From assembly GCA_030428705.1 (NCBI GenBank), contig JAUIDI010000004.1:306026-370025 (forward strand): a stretch of 64,000 nt of DNA, in the 5' to 3' direction. The translations under genes and the position numbers were made by a program. Numbering within the stretch: position 1 is the first letter of the stretch; each line of letters opens with the position of its first letter. Shown here piece by piece: positions 25,822 through 34,958 of the stretch. The stretch comes from Bacteroidia bacterium (GTDB taxonomy: Bacteria; Bacteroidota; Bacteroidia; Flavobacteriales; Flavobacteriaceae). The notes beneath the pieces are model-generated. The model had not been told where the DNA came from. It worked only from the letters and a program-made list of their open reading frames with translations, and searched no databases.

Positions 25822-27267
25822 TTAGCCGACCGAACCTTCTAAACTGATTTCCAATAATTTTTGCGCTTCGACGGCAAATTCCATTGGAAGCTTGTTCAAA
25901 ACTTCCTTACTAAATCCGTTTACTATCAAAGCGATTGCTTTCTCCGTATCGATACCGCGTTGGTTGCAATAGAATATTTGATCCTCACCAATTTTACTGG
26001 TGGTTGCCTCATGTTCTATTTGGGCGGTCTTGTTTTTCGCCTCGATATAGGGGAAGGTATGCGCGCCGCATTCATTACCCATAAGCAAGGAATCACATTG
26101 CGAAAAATTTCGAGCGTTCTCGGCACGGCTGTTCACCTGTACCAAACCACGATAACTGTTTTGGGATTTTCCTGCGGAAATTCCCTTGGATATAATGGTA
26201 CTTTTCGTGTTTTTACCTAAATGAATCATTTTAGTACCAGTATCGGCCTGCTGAAAATTGTTCGTAACGGCGATGGAATAAAATTCCCCGATCGAATTAT
26301 CCCCTTTTAGGATACAGGAAGGGTATTTCCAGGTTACGGCAGATCCGGTTTCGACCTGTGTCCACGATATCTTGGCGTTTTTTTCGCACAAACCACGTTT
26401 GGTCACAAAATTAAAAACCCCGCCTTTACCTTCCTTGTCTCCTGGAAACCAGTTTTGTACCGTTGAGTATTTTATCTCGGCGTCATCAAGGGCAATCAGC
26501 TCGACCACAGCGGCATGAAGTTGGTTCTCATTACGGGATGGTGCCGTGCAACCTTCCAAATAGCTGACATAACTACCTTCATCCGCGATGACCAAGGTTC
26601 TCTCAAATTGCCCAGTACCCGCCTGATTGATCCTAAAATAGGTAGAAAGCTCCATCGGACATCTTACACCTTTTGGAATATAACAGAAACTACCATCGGA
26701 AAAGACCGCCGAGTTCAATGCGGCATAGAAATTATCCTTTTGGGGCACTACGGTACCGATATATTTTTTGACCAGTTCGGGGTGTTCCTTTATGGCCTCT
26801 GAAATCGACATGAAAATAATGCCTTTCTCGGCCAGCGTTTTTTTGAAAGTGGTCGCCACCGAGACGGAATCCATCACGATATCTACGGCCACCCCGGCCA
26901 ATTTCTTTTGTTCTTCCAAAGAAATACCCAGTCTTTTGAAGGTATCCAACAACTCGGGGTCTACCTCATCAAGACTGTTGTACTTGGGCTTTTTGTTGGG
27001 AGCTGAGTAATAGGAAATGTCCTGAAAATCAGGTTTTTTATAGGTGACATTCGCCCATTCGGGTTCTTCCATTTCCTTCCAATACCGAAATGCCTGAAGG
27101 CGCCATTCGGTCATCCAGTCGGGTTCTTCCTTTTTTTTCGAAATGGCAATGACGATATCTTCGTTCAATCCCTTAGGAAGGGTATCGGACTCAATATCGG
27201 TATAGAAACCATATTCGTATTCCTTGGTCTCGAGCTCTTTCTTTAATTCCTCTTCGGTATATGCCAT
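25822..27267 (-). CDS. sufB: Fe-S assembly scaffold subunit SufB
   Basis: SufB is the main scaffold on which clusters form. The 481-residue protein has [37 protein letters not shown], and near the C-terminus [15 protein letters not shown] and the cluster-binding [11 protein letters not shown] region. The length and motif order are normal. It follows sufA by 9 bp. Confidence 0.97.
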   Translation of the reverse strand: MAYTEEELKKELETKEYEYGFYTDIESDTLPKGLNEDIVIAISKKKEEPDWMTEWRLQAFRYWKEMEEPEWANVTYKKPDFQDISYYSAPNKKPKYNSLDEVDPELLDTFKRLGISLEEQKKLAGVAVDIVMDSVSVATTFKKTLAEKGIIFMSISEAIKEHPELVKKYIGTVVPQKDNFYAALNSAVFSDGSFCYIPKGVRCPMELSTYFRINQAGTGQFERTLVIADEGSYVSYLEGCTAPSRNENQLHAAVVELIALDDAEIKYSTVQNWFPGDKEGKGGVFNFVTKRGLCEKNAKISWTQVETGSAVTWKYPSCILKGDNSIGEFYSIAVTNNFQQADTGTKMIHLGKNTKSTIISKGISAGKSQNSYRGLVQVNSRAENARNFSQCDSLLMGNECGAHTFPYIEAKNKTAQIEHEATTSKIGEDQIFYCNQRGIDTEKAIALIVNGFSKEVLNKLPMEFAVEAQKLLEISLEGSVG

Positions 27268-27276
27268 GCCAATATT

Positions 27277-27606
27277 TTAAAGGGAAAAACTTTCTCCACA
27301 ACCACAGGTACGTTGTGCATTCGGATTATTAAACACAAAGCCCTTACCGTTAAGTCCACCGGAATATTCCAAGGTCGTGCCCACTAGATATAGGAAACTC
27401 TTTTTATCGACGATGATGCGTACATCATTGTCCTCAAAAATCTTGTCGGACTCCCCTATCTTATCATCAAATTTGAGCTCATACGAAAGTCCGCTACAAC
27501 CCCCGCTTTTCACTCCCACACGCACATAATCCTTGGTAGCGTCGTAACCTTCCTCAGTCATCAAACCGATGACCTTCTGCTTTGCCGTTTCAGAAACTTG
27601 TATCAT
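27277..27606 (-). CDS. sufA: A-type Fe-S carrier protein SufA (HesB/IscA family)
   Basis: This 109-residue carrier moves clusters to target proteins. The three conserved cysteines are C37 (SGGCSGLSYELKFD) and C101/C103 (QRTCGCGESFSL). It is the first gene of the leftward suf operon, 9 bp from sufB. The family cannot be split into SufA, IscA and ErpA by sequence alone, so the symbol relies on context. Confidence 0.93.
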   Translation of the reverse strand: MIQVSETAKQKVIGLMTEEGYDATKDYVRVGVKSGGCSGLSYELKFDDKIGESDKIFEDNDVRIIVDKKSFLYLVGTTLEYSGGLNGKGFVFNNPNAQRTCGCGESFSL

Positions 27607-27632
27607 TATTTGGTACGATTCTAAATAGTTTA

Positions 27633-27709
27633 CAAATATACAGCATTAGTAGGGTTTTACCTCATTTACTAACATTATTATAACGTATTGAAATATAAGA
27701 TTTCGTTAT
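27633..27709 (-). promoter_or_regulatory. Candidate suf operon promoter region
   Basis: On the minus strand TATATTTG (27640 down to 27633) fits the -7 consensus TAnnTTTG, about 27 nt before the sufA start. A clear -33 TTG is not visible. Farther upstream, ATAACG (27680-27685) and CGTTAT (27704-27709) form a 6-bp inverted repeat with an 18-bp gap that could bind a regulator. The evidence is limited to pattern. Confidence 0.35.
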
Positions 27710-27740
27710 GGAAGTAATCCCCTAAGGGAAAGAATGTGCC

Positions 27741-29081
27741 TTACCTGATTTTCATTACTATCAGGTCGGACTTCCCCTTGTTCTGCAGATCAAGAAAATC
27801 GGAGCTGGAGGTTTCCCCGACAACGATAATACTTTTGTCGGCATTTTCGAAAGTGTCGAACCCAAAGTCTATTCCCGAACCTCCAAAGGTTTTTTGCCAA
27901 ACCATATGCCCTTCGGAATCGGTTTTCACAAGCCAAATATCGTTTTCTCCCTCATTCTGGATTAAATCGACATCATTGCTTTTTGAATTTCCGGTGACCA
28001 TAAAGCCCCCATCGGAACAGGTTCTTACGCTTTGCGCAGCATCAAACAACGTTCCTCCAAAGGTTCTTTCCCAAACAAGATTGCCTTCATCGTCGATTTT
28101 AATCAGCCAAATATCAGATTCGCCATTGTTCTTCGCGATATCGGTATCATTACTAAAAGTGTTGCCCGTTATAACGTAACCATTGTCGCTTGTTTTGGCA
28201 ATATCCTGTGATATTTCGATACCGGAGCCGCCAAAAGAACGTTGCCACAACAAATTGCCATGGACATCAATCTTTACGACCCAAAAATCATAGCTCCCCT
28301 TGCTATCGCTTATATCAAAATCGACGCTCTCGGAAAAGCCTGCCATTACAAAACCCCCATCATCGGCCTGTACCACGGCATGGGCCCTATCGTTGTTAGA
28401 ACCCCCAAAATAACTTCGCCATTCGATATTTCCCTGGCCATCGATCTTAGTCCCCCAGAATTCGCCCACCCCATGGCGGGTAAGCGAGTTTCTTTTTTCA
28501 TTGTATCCGTCCGCCCTGGCCAATGTTATATCCAAAAATCCCACAAAGAAAAATCCGCCATCTTCTGTTTGCAGGACGTCGTAGGAGTGGTCATGGCCCG
28601 AAAAACCATAACTTTTTTCCCATTCGATATCCCCTAGGGCATCCAACTTTATTATCCAATTGTCATGAAATCCTTCATTGTTGCTCCCGTCCCCGTCCGC
28701 ACTTTGGGCATAGCCGGTCAAGGCATATCCTCCATCGGATGTCTGTACCAGACTTTGACCAAGATCTTGGCCGCTTCCGCCATAGGTTCTGTTCCATTCA
28801 AGATTACCTGCGGCGTCGAACTTTAGCAACCAATAATCGTCGACGGCAAGGTTTTTGAAATCAAGGTCGCCATCAATGCTATTGGTAAACCCCAGAACGG
28901 CAAAACCACCATCCGTGGTTCCTATTATCTTCCGCGGGGTTTCTTCGCCTGAACCGCCAAAATTCTTGACCCAATCAAGCTCCCCGATAAAAGCGACCTC
29001 TGAACGGCCATCAAAATTTTCGCCATCGGTAGAACAAGAAATCAACGTAAAAAGTAAAGGGATGAAAAGGCGTTTGTTCAT
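27741..29081 (-). CDS. Surface lipoprotein, predicted seven-bladed beta-propeller
   Basis: C16 follows the lipobox LFTLISC, so the protein is lipid-anchored. The 446 residues contain seven repeats of about 55 residues, each with a W followed by an aromatic/GG motif (WVKNFGG, WNRTYGG, WEKSYGF, WRSYFGG, WQRSFGG, WERTFGG, WQKTFGG), then a DGG turn and a DxWLLK strand. Seven units fit a closed beta-propeller. Function is unknown. The third repeat carries an extra loop (ARADGYNEKRNSLTRHGVG). The start overlaps the upstream gene's stop by one base (TGATG), so the two are a translational pair. Confidence 0.85.
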   Translation of the reverse strand: MNKRLFIPLLFTLISCSTDGENFDGRSEVAFIGELDWVKNFGGSGEETPRKIIGTTDGGFAVLGFTNSIDGDLDFKNLAVDDYWLLKFDAAGNLEWNRTYGGSGQDLGQSLVQTSDGGYALTGYAQSADGDGSNNEGFHDNWIIKLDALGDIEWEKSYGFSGHDHSYDVLQTEDGGFFFVGFLDITLARADGYNEKRNSLTRHGVGEFWGTKIDGQGNIEWRSYFGGSNNDRAHAVVQADDGGFVMAGFSESVDFDISDSKGSYDFWVVKIDVHGNLLWQRSFGGSGIEISQDIAKTSDNGYVITGNTFSNDTDIAKNNGESDIWLIKIDDEGNLVWERTFGGTLFDAAQSVRTCSDGGFMVTGNSKSNDVDLIQNEGENDIWLVKTDSEGHMVWQKTFGGSGIDFGFDTFENADKSIIVVGETSSSDFLDLQNKGKSDLIVMKIR

Positions 29082-30337
29082 CAATTCGACTTTTTGATTA
29101 CAAAAAGGCCCCGGTTGATATCACTGACAACGATCTTACCGCTTTCAAAATAAGGATACACACTCCAAACACCATTAAAACCTGCGGTGTTAGAGGTAGG
29201 GAAGGTATCGAAAAACCCGGTTTCCGTAATTGATTTTGCCCCAATGTTGGAAATATCGAGTACACGAACCCCTGCCGTGTAGTTGGCCAAATAAAACGCA
29301 TCGCCCTTCACATAACCATTATGGTCGATCGCCGAGACCGGGCCAGTATATTCCGTGTGCAGTACGGGATTGTCCAAATCGGTAAAATCAAAAACCAAAG
29401 TACGTGAATTGGTGCCAAAGTTTATTTCATCAAGTTCGTCACCAAGGATAAAGTAACGTTGGTCTTCGGTAAACCACCCTTGGTGTGTATAGGCCCTGTT
29501 TCCGTAGGACAAGGAAGAAATTTCGACAGGATTGTCCTTGTCGGTCACATCGGCGATTATTACATTGGTCTCGTTCGCCCCTATATAGATTTCAGAGCCT
29601 GTATAATCGGTATCCGGGCCATTATAAGTAACCACTTGTGCATCGTGCGAGTATCCGCTGGCACCATAGCCCCCGACCCCAATGGGATTCTTTGGGTCTT
29701 GAATATCGATGAAATGTGCCCCGCCCTGAAAGGCATCTCCCCGATTGGTCCCGACCACATAGGCATAACCGGTATCTTCGTTGATAACAATATTATGGGC
29801 CCTTCCCAGGCCGGTATAATGTGCATCGGCGTCAAAAGTCTGGGGCGGGTTTGCCACATCGCGCAAGCGGGTCAAATCAAATACTTGTACGCCATGGGCA
29901 TCGTCACCGACATTATTGTCCGCAACAACAAAAGCATGGTCTTGATAAACTTTAATGTCTCTCCACGTATCGGAGACCGTGGCAGTGGGCAACTTACCCA
30001 AATAAATCAGATTTTCAGTATCGGAAATATCAACAAAGACGGTGCCATTGTCGAGACCCATCAAGGCATATTCCTTTCCTGTGGTTATATCGGTCCAGCC
30101 CCAAATATCGTTGCAGGCCTGGGCGCTAAAATCGGCCAAAGGAATCTGTGCCAAAAGGTCGAAACCGTTGCAGGGGTATTCCCCTGCCATACCATTATCA
30201 CAAGGTTTGAAAGCCGTTTCATCTTGATTAACATCGCCCTGTATAACATTATCGTCCACAACAGGATTTTCTTGGTCATTGGAGCATCCCGACAAAAAAA
30301 ACAGTATTACGACCGGCAAGACAATGAATCTTTTCAT
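29081..30337 (-). CDS. Choice-of-anchor B family lipoprotein (LVIVD-repeat propeller)
   Basis: The 418-residue protein has a lipobox ending at C18 (ILFFLSGCSND) and repeats typical of the choice-of-anchor B family: WTDITTGKEYALMGLDNGTVFVDIS, YIGANETNVIIADVTDKDNPV and GVRVLDISN, with metal-type histidines in SHDAQVV, THQGWFTED and DHNGYV. The family is exported and surface-attached in marine bacteria, and its biochemistry is not established. It precedes the seven-repeat lipoprotein with overlapping stop and start codons. Confidence 0.88.
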   Translation of the reverse strand: MKRFIVLPVVILFFLSGCSNDQENPVVDDNVIQGDVNQDETAFKPCDNGMAGEYPCNGFDLLAQIPLADFSAQACNDIWGWTDITTGKEYALMGLDNGTVFVDISDTENLIYLGKLPTATVSDTWRDIKVYQDHAFVVADNNVGDDAHGVQVFDLTRLRDVANPPQTFDADAHYTGLGRAHNIVINEDTGYAYVVGTNRGDAFQGGAHFIDIQDPKNPIGVGGYGASGYSHDAQVVTYNGPDTDYTGSEIYIGANETNVIIADVTDKDNPVEISSLSYGNRAYTHQGWFTEDQRYFILGDELDEINFGTNSRTLVFDFTDLDNPVLHTEYTGPVSAIDHNGYVKGDAFYLANYTAGVRVLDISNIGAKSITETGFFDTFPTSNTAGFNGVWSVYPYFESGKIVVSDINRGLFVIKKSN

Positions 30338-30411
30338 CTATTTAAAAATTTGTATTAATCTGAAAATGAGTAAAATAAAAATTTTATGCATAGATCAACC
30401 GCTGCGCTTTC

Positions 30412-30465
30412 GCATAAAAAATTTAATTATTTCGGTTGGTATGCAAAAAATTAAATTTGCTTATG
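30412..30465. promoter_or_regulatory. Nested inverted repeat between the propeller lipoproteins and the Gfo/Idh/MocA gene
   Basis: Inner arms AAATTTAATT (30419-30428) and AATTAAATTT (30449-30458) are perfect reverse complements around 20 nt. Outer arms GCATAA (30412-30417) and TTATGC (30460-30465) extend the symmetry. TATGC or its complement occurs several more times between 30386 and 30480. The divergent intergenic region is 279 bp, and no gene is visible in it. It is a good site for a regulator of one or both flanking units. Confidence 0.45.
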
Positions 30466-30616
30466 CTCATTTCATAGCATTGAAATTGAATTCGTTAGGT
30501 CAAAGATAACGATTCGGCTTTATTGGCTTCTAAAATTTTAGTGCTATCTACCTTCAATCCAATAGAATTGCTTATCTTGAACCTCACTTTTTTAAACTGT
30601 AAAACCGTATAGCTTT

Positions 30617-32074
30617 ATGCCTAAAAAGAAGACCGAACCAAGGAACAAATCACGAAGAACTTTTGTCAAGAATTCAGGGCTGGCCGCCGCCGGATTCATG
30701 ATCGTCCCAAGACATGTATTGGGAGGCCAGGGTTTCGTACCCCCGAGCGATAAACTGAACATAGCCGGTATCGGTGCAGGCGGTAAGGGAACAAGCGATA
30801 TCGCATCTTTTGCGGAGAGTCCGAATGTCAACATCGTAGCACTTTGCGATGTCGACGACAGACAGGCCGTTAAGTCACGCGAATCTTTTCCAAAGGCGAG
30901 CTACTACCACGACTTTAGAAAAATGCTCGAAAAAGAAAAGGACAATATCGATGCGGTATCGGTGTCTACACCTGACCATAACCATGCCGTGGCCGCCTAT
31001 CAAGCGATGGCGATGGGCAAGCACGTTTATGTTCAAAAACCGCTTACCCATGATATATGGGAGGCCAGAATGCTAACGGAGGCCGCCAAAAAATTCAAGG
31101 TCGTGACCCAAATGGGTAATCAGGGCGGTTCCGGTGATGGCGTGCGAAAAATGAAGGAAATCTACGATTCAGGAATTATCGGCGATGTACACACCGTAAA
31201 ATGTTGGACAAATCGCGCCATTTGGCCACAAGCGTTGCAAACACCAACGAAAAAGAATAAAATCCCAAAAGGTTTGGATTGGGACCTATGGCTCGGCACT
31301 GCCAAAATGAGAGATTACAACGACGCCTATTTACCATTCGACTGGAGAGGTTGGTCAGATTTCGGTACAGGCGCCCTCGGTGATATGGCCTGTCATATTA
31401 TGGATCCCGTATATCGAATACTTCCTATTCTCTATCCAAATAGTGTGGAATGTAGCGTCTCTGACTCTTTTATCGGTAATTTTCAGTATAAGGAGTATCC
31501 AGGAAGTTTTCCGAATTCAAGTAAGATACATTTGAGCTATCCGAGAACTGACGGAATGGGCACTGTAAAGGTTACTTGGATGGATGGCGGACTACTTCCC
31601 GAGCGCCCCGACGAAATGGGCGATGACGAAGCGTTGGGCAACTGGGACGGCGGTGTACTTTTCATAGGCACAAAAGGAAAATTGTTGGCCGACTGTTACG
31701 GGGCCAATCCCCGGCTATTGCCTTTGACCCTGAACGAGCAATTCGAAGTCGAGGAAACCATCGCAAGGGTTCCCGAGGGGCATTATTTACAATGGGTAAA
31801 TGCCTGTATCGCAGGTTATGGCAACGCCGAGACCAGTTCGTCATTTGATTATGCCGGACCTTTTACCGAAAGTATCCTTATCGGCAATTTGGCGTTAAAA
31901 GCCTATTTCGAAGAAGATCCCAGTATCGAAAACAAGGGCTTCTGGGGAAGTGGTGCGCGCTACTACGGTAGAAAACGCCTTCTTTGGGATGCCGAGAATA
32001 TGAAAATTACCAACTTCGAACCTGCCAATAAATATGTAAAACGCAGTTATAGGGAAGGTTATTCCGTAGGATAA
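30617..32074 (+). CDS. Tat-exported Gfo/Idh/MocA-family oxidoreductase
   Basis: The N-terminus carries a twin-arginine signal, KSRRTFVKNSGLAAAGFMIV. The Rossmann domain then reads LNIAGIGAGGKGTSDIASF and IVALCDVDDRQAV, with the family motif KP in YVQKPLTHDIWEAR and DMACHIMDPVYRI in the C-terminal domain. At 485 residues it is typical of the exported subgroup found in Bacteroidota. The cofactor should be NAD(P), loaded before export. The substrate is probably a sugar or cyclitol, inferred only from family. A terminator follows. Confidence 0.92.
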   Translation: MPKKKTEPRNKSRRTFVKNSGLAAAGFMIVPRHVLGGQGFVPPSDKLNIAGIGAGGKGTSDIASFAESPNVNIVALCDVDDRQAVKSRESFPKASYYHDFRKMLEKEKDNIDAVSVSTPDHNHAVAAYQAMAMGKHVYVQKPLTHDIWEARMLTEAAKKFKVVTQMGNQGGSGDGVRKMKEIYDSGIIGDVHTVKCWTNRAIWPQALQTPTKKNKIPKGLDWDLWLGTAKMRDYNDAYLPFDWRGWSDFGTGALGDMACHIMDPVYRILPILYPNSVECSVSDSFIGNFQYKEYPGSFPNSSKIHLSYPRTDGMGTVKVTWMDGGLLPERPDEMGDDEALGNWDGGVLFIGTKGKLLADCYGANPRLLPLTLNEQFEVEETIARVPEGHYLQWVNACIAGYGNAETSSSFDYAGPFTESILIGNLALKAYFEEDPSIENKGFWGSGARYYGRKRLLWDAENMKITNFEPANKYVKRSYREGYSVG

Positions 32075-32095
32075 TCCCTTATGATCAAAACTATT

Positions 32096-32127
32096 AAAAC
32101 CGGTGATTGACGTCTCCGGTTTTTTTA
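32096..32127 (+). terminator. Intrinsic terminator after the Gfo/Idh/MocA gene
   Basis: The stem AAAACCGG (32096-32103), a 12-nt loop and CCGGTTTT (32116-32123) run into four further T residues. It separates the oxidoreductase from thiL. Confidence 0.88.
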
Positions 32128-32164
32128 TTTCATGAATTTTGTATTTACACCTTACTTTTGTGCC

Positions 32165-33217
32165 ATGTTAGAAGACAAAAATCAAGAGCGTACCTCTTTG
32201 GAAAAACTGGGCGAATTCGGACTTATAGACCATCTCACCCAAAATTTCGCCATTGAAAACGGCTCTACATTGAAAGGTGTCGGCGATGATGCTGCCGTAC
32301 TTGATTTTAAAGGCAAGAAAACTGTAGTTACTACCGATCTGCTCATCGAGGGAATCCATTTTGACCTCAGCTATATGCCCTTGAAACATTTGGGCTACAA
32401 AGCCGTAATGGTAAATCTATCGGACATCTACGCCATGAACGCCCAAGCAACGCAGATTACGGTGTCAATAGCAGCTTCGAACCGCTTCCCGCTGGAGGCT
32501 TTGGAAGAATTGTATGCGGGAATTCTGCTGGCCACCAAAACCTACGGTATCGATTTAATCGGTGGCGATACTACATCGTCACAAACAGGATTACTAATCA
32601 GCATCACCGCATTGGGGGAAACATCCGACGAAAAAATAACCTATCGAGAAGGTGCGAGGCCCAATGACCTGTTGGTCGTTACAGGCGACCTCGGCGGAGC
32701 TTATCTAGGCTTACAGGTATTGGAACGCGAAAAAGAGGTTTTTAAGGTAAACCCCAATAACCAGCCCGACCTTGAACCCTATTCGTACATTGTCGAGCGA
32801 CAATTAAAGCCCGAGGCCCGAAAAGATATGGTCAAACTTTTGAACGACCTGAACGTCAAACCCACGGCGATGATAGATATCAGCGACGGACTCTCTTCAG
32901 AAATCTTGCATCTCTGCAAAAACAGTAAGTTAGGATGTAATTTGTTCGAGGAGAAAATTCCATTGGATCCCACGGTCATTTCGGCCTGTGAAGAATTCAA
33001 GATGGACAGCACAACAGTAGCGCTGAACGGTGGCGAGGACTACGAACTGCTGTTTACCATCGATCAAAGTGATTTCGACAAGATCAAGGGCAATCCGAAT
33101 TTAACGGTAATCGGGCACATGACCGATATCGCCGATGGGGCTCATTTAATCACAAGGGCCAATACTAAAATACCGTTGACCGCACAGGGATGGAGTTCTT
33201 TCGGTTCTTCTAAATAG
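32165..33217 (+). CDS. thiL: Thiamine-monophosphate kinase ThiL
   Basis: ThiL phosphorylates thiamine monophosphate to the active diphosphate. The 350-residue protein shows GVGDDAAVLDFKGKKTVVTTDLL (in part), the metal-binding MVNLSDIYAMNAQATQ, LIGGDTTSSQTGL, MIDISDGLSSEILHL and the C-terminal GGEDYELLFTI. The ATG at 32165 is chosen over one 33 nt upstream because family members begin near the SLEKLGEFGLI segment. A remnant of another thiL lies about 1.1 kb downstream. Confidence 0.95.
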   Translation: MLEDKNQERTSLEKLGEFGLIDHLTQNFAIENGSTLKGVGDDAAVLDFKGKKTVVTTDLLIEGIHFDLSYMPLKHLGYKAVMVNLSDIYAMNAQATQITVSIAASNRFPLEALEELYAGILLATKTYGIDLIGGDTTSSQTGLLISITALGETSDEKITYREGARPNDLLVVTGDLGGAYLGLQVLEREKEVFKVNPNNQPDLEPYSYIVERQLKPEARKDMVKLLNDLNVKPTAMIDISDGLSSEILHLCKNSKLGCNLFEEKIPLDPTVISACEEFKMDSTTVALNGGEDYELLFTIDQSDFDKIKGNPNLTVIGHMTDIADGAHLITRANTKIPLTAQGWSSFGSSK

Positions 33218-33224
33218 GGTAAAA

Positions 33225-34256
33225 ATGGAAAGGTTTCCAAAAATAGTCCGTTTTACAAGCGTTTTGCTTTTGATTTTATCGATTTTGGGCTGTGCATCGA
33301 TTCCCAAACTCTCAAAAGAACAGAAAAAAGCAATCAGATCAGTACTCAAAGCGGCCCCTCCAGAAGTCGTCAAGGGGGAAACCGGTTTTGCGGTCAACGA
33401 CGGAAACAAAATATGGTACGAACGAATACCCCCAAAAGTTAATAAAAAGGGTACGGCGCTTTTGATTATGGGCAACGGGCAAGACGCCCTGGCCTGGCCC
33501 CCTAATTTTTTTTCAGCTTTTACCGATGCCGGCTATCAGATTATTCGATTCGATCACCGAGGAACCGGTCTTTCCACCTATGGGAAAAAATGGAAGAAGT
33601 TAGACCCGTACACCTTGAACGATATGGCCAACGATGCCATTGCCATACTCGATACACTCGCAATTGAAAAGGCGCACATTGTAGGTGCCTCAATGGGCGG
33701 TATGATCGCACAGCTAATCGCCATCGAACACCCCGAACGGACCGCTACCCTCACATCGATAATGTCATCGGGCAACGTTGTGGATGACAATCTTCCCCCC
33801 ATGTCTGACGATGTACTTCCGAAAATGATAAGCACCGTACTGAACCATGGTTTTTTTGGAAACAAGAAAGGACAGATCAAACGCCAAATCATTCAAAAAA
33901 GAATATTGATGGGCGAGGCAACCGGTGAAATCGATGTCAAGACCTTGTCAGAGGTCGCATATTATAACTTAAAGGAGCGGGACGGTTACAATCTAATGGC
34001 TGCCAGACATCATTTTGCGGCAATTCTATTATCAGGTTCGCGGTACGATCAATTGAGCAAGTTGAAAATTCCCGTATTGTTGATCCATGGGGAAAAGGAT
34101 CCCGTAATGCCCATCGAACACAGTAAAAAGTTGGATTCGATCATACCCGGTTCAACACATCTGTGGATTGAGAACATGGGGCATGACCTGCCCGATGAAG
34201 CGATGCCGGAAATAACGGCCGAGATAATTTCGAACTTTACGCGAGAGAAAGATTAA
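33225..34256 (+). CDS. Alpha/beta-hydrolase lipoprotein
   Basis: The protein (343 aa) has a lipobox at ILSILGCAS (C23). The hydrolase domain has the strand FDHRGTGLS, the nucleophile elbow GASMGGMIAQL, the acid in LLIHGEKDPVMP and the late histidine in NMGHDLPDE, so the catalytic triad appears complete. Relatives are esterases or lipases of unknown specificity. It starts 7 bp after thiL and lies between thiL and a thiL fragment, suggesting that it arrived together with the present thiL or by an insertion with partial duplication. Confidence 0.9.
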   Translation: MERFPKIVRFTSVLLLILSILGCASIPKLSKEQKKAIRSVLKAAPPEVVKGETGFAVNDGNKIWYERIPPKVNKKGTALLIMGNGQDALAWPPNFFSAFTDAGYQIIRFDHRGTGLSTYGKKWKKLDPYTLNDMANDAIAILDTLAIEKAHIVGASMGGMIAQLIAIEHPERTATLTSIMSSGNVVDDNLPPMSDDVLPKMISTVLNHGFFGNKKGQIKRQIIQKRILMGEATGEIDVKTLSEVAYYNLKERDGYNLMAARHHFAAILLSGSRYDQLSKLKIPVLLIHGEKDPVMPIEHSKKLDSIIPGSTHLWIENMGHDLPDEAMPEITAEIISNFTREKD

Positions 34257-34263
34257 GCCACCA

Positions 34264-34401
34264 GGGCAATATATCTTGAGGGTCGAACATACTCCGACAA
34301 AAAAATTCCCGAAAATCAAGGGCAATCCTAACTTAACTATTGTGGGGCATACGACAGTTGAGAACGAAGGTGCTTTCTTAATTTCCAGGAATAACTTTTG
34401 A
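34264..34401 (+). pseudogene. Remnant of a second thiL C-terminus
   Basis: In one frame, 34312-34401 reads KIKGNPNLTIVGHTTVENEG then AFLISRNNF and a stop. The intact thiL reads KIKGNPNLTVIGHMTDIADG then AHLITRANT at the same place. A weaker match extends upstream to about 34264. The fragment has no start, lacks the kinase core and stops early. Divergence is at the level expected between species, not of a fresh duplicate. Confidence 0.85.
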
Positions 34402-34447
34402 ATTCCGTAACGCTGGTTAACCGAATTCCTCTATTGCCAGAGCATAA

Positions 34448-34666
34448 TTAGGCCGCATTGCCAGCGGCTTGATGTCTCTTTTGGTATATAATCTCCAATG
34501 TTTTGTTGATATCCTGTAGTTCGGGGGTCAGGGTCGATAAATGTCCGCCGACATCGGTGGTCACTTCCCTTCCACAATGGATGCATTTATATTCTTTGAT
34601 GTGTGAGGTAACTTTCTTTGACACCGCGTAGTGGTGGCCAAAAATATTGCAAAATACTTTCTTCAT
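34448..34666 (-). CDS. Small zinc-ribbon-like protein
   Basis: The 72-residue protein starts MKKVFCNIFGHHY and has a CxxC pair in EYKCIHCGREV, which with C6 and nearby histidines may bind one zinc ion. The C-terminal half is a predicted helix (ELQDINKTLEIIYQKRHQAA). It resembles short DUF1660-like proteins, but the match is not certain. Start chosen seven codons inside a longer frame because the MKKVFC start looks natural. No function is proposed. Confidence 0.7.
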   Translation of the reverse strand: MKKVFCNIFGHHYAVSKKVTSHIKEYKCIHCGREVTTDVGGHLSTLTPELQDINKTLEIIYQKRHQAAGNAA

Positions 34667-34726
34667 GATGTAGGTTTTAGATTGCACTTTCGGGATTTGG
34701 GGGCCGTCGATGCAACAAACAAAAAA

Positions 34727-34861
34727 TCAGTTTTCGGGTTCGAAATGGTTCATGTCACATTTCTTTTTCAAGAACGCCTCCTTACTGTCTTTTATTGGGT
34801 CTTTCGCAGTGTTCCGTCCATATTTTCGATGAACGGCATTTTTTTCGATGAACTGTGCCAT
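34727..34861 (-). CDS. Possible 44-residue protein
   Basis: A short ATG-started frame gives MAQFIEKNAVHRKYGRNTAK followed by a charged, helical C-terminus ending HFEPEN. Its composition looks protein-like and it lies 60 bp upstream of the zinc-ribbon gene on the same strand. It could equally be chance. The rest of 34667-34958 shows no other gene. Confidence 0.3.
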   Translation of the reverse strand: MAQFIEKNAVHRKYGRNTAKDPIKDSKEAFLKKKCDMNHFEPEN

Positions 34862-34958
34862 AACGCCGATGATGGACACATATAATTTTTGTATGAAGGA
34901 ATAAGGGCTCCCGCGCTTGATATTATTATTTATCTTCCGCAATGAAACGCGACCGAAG

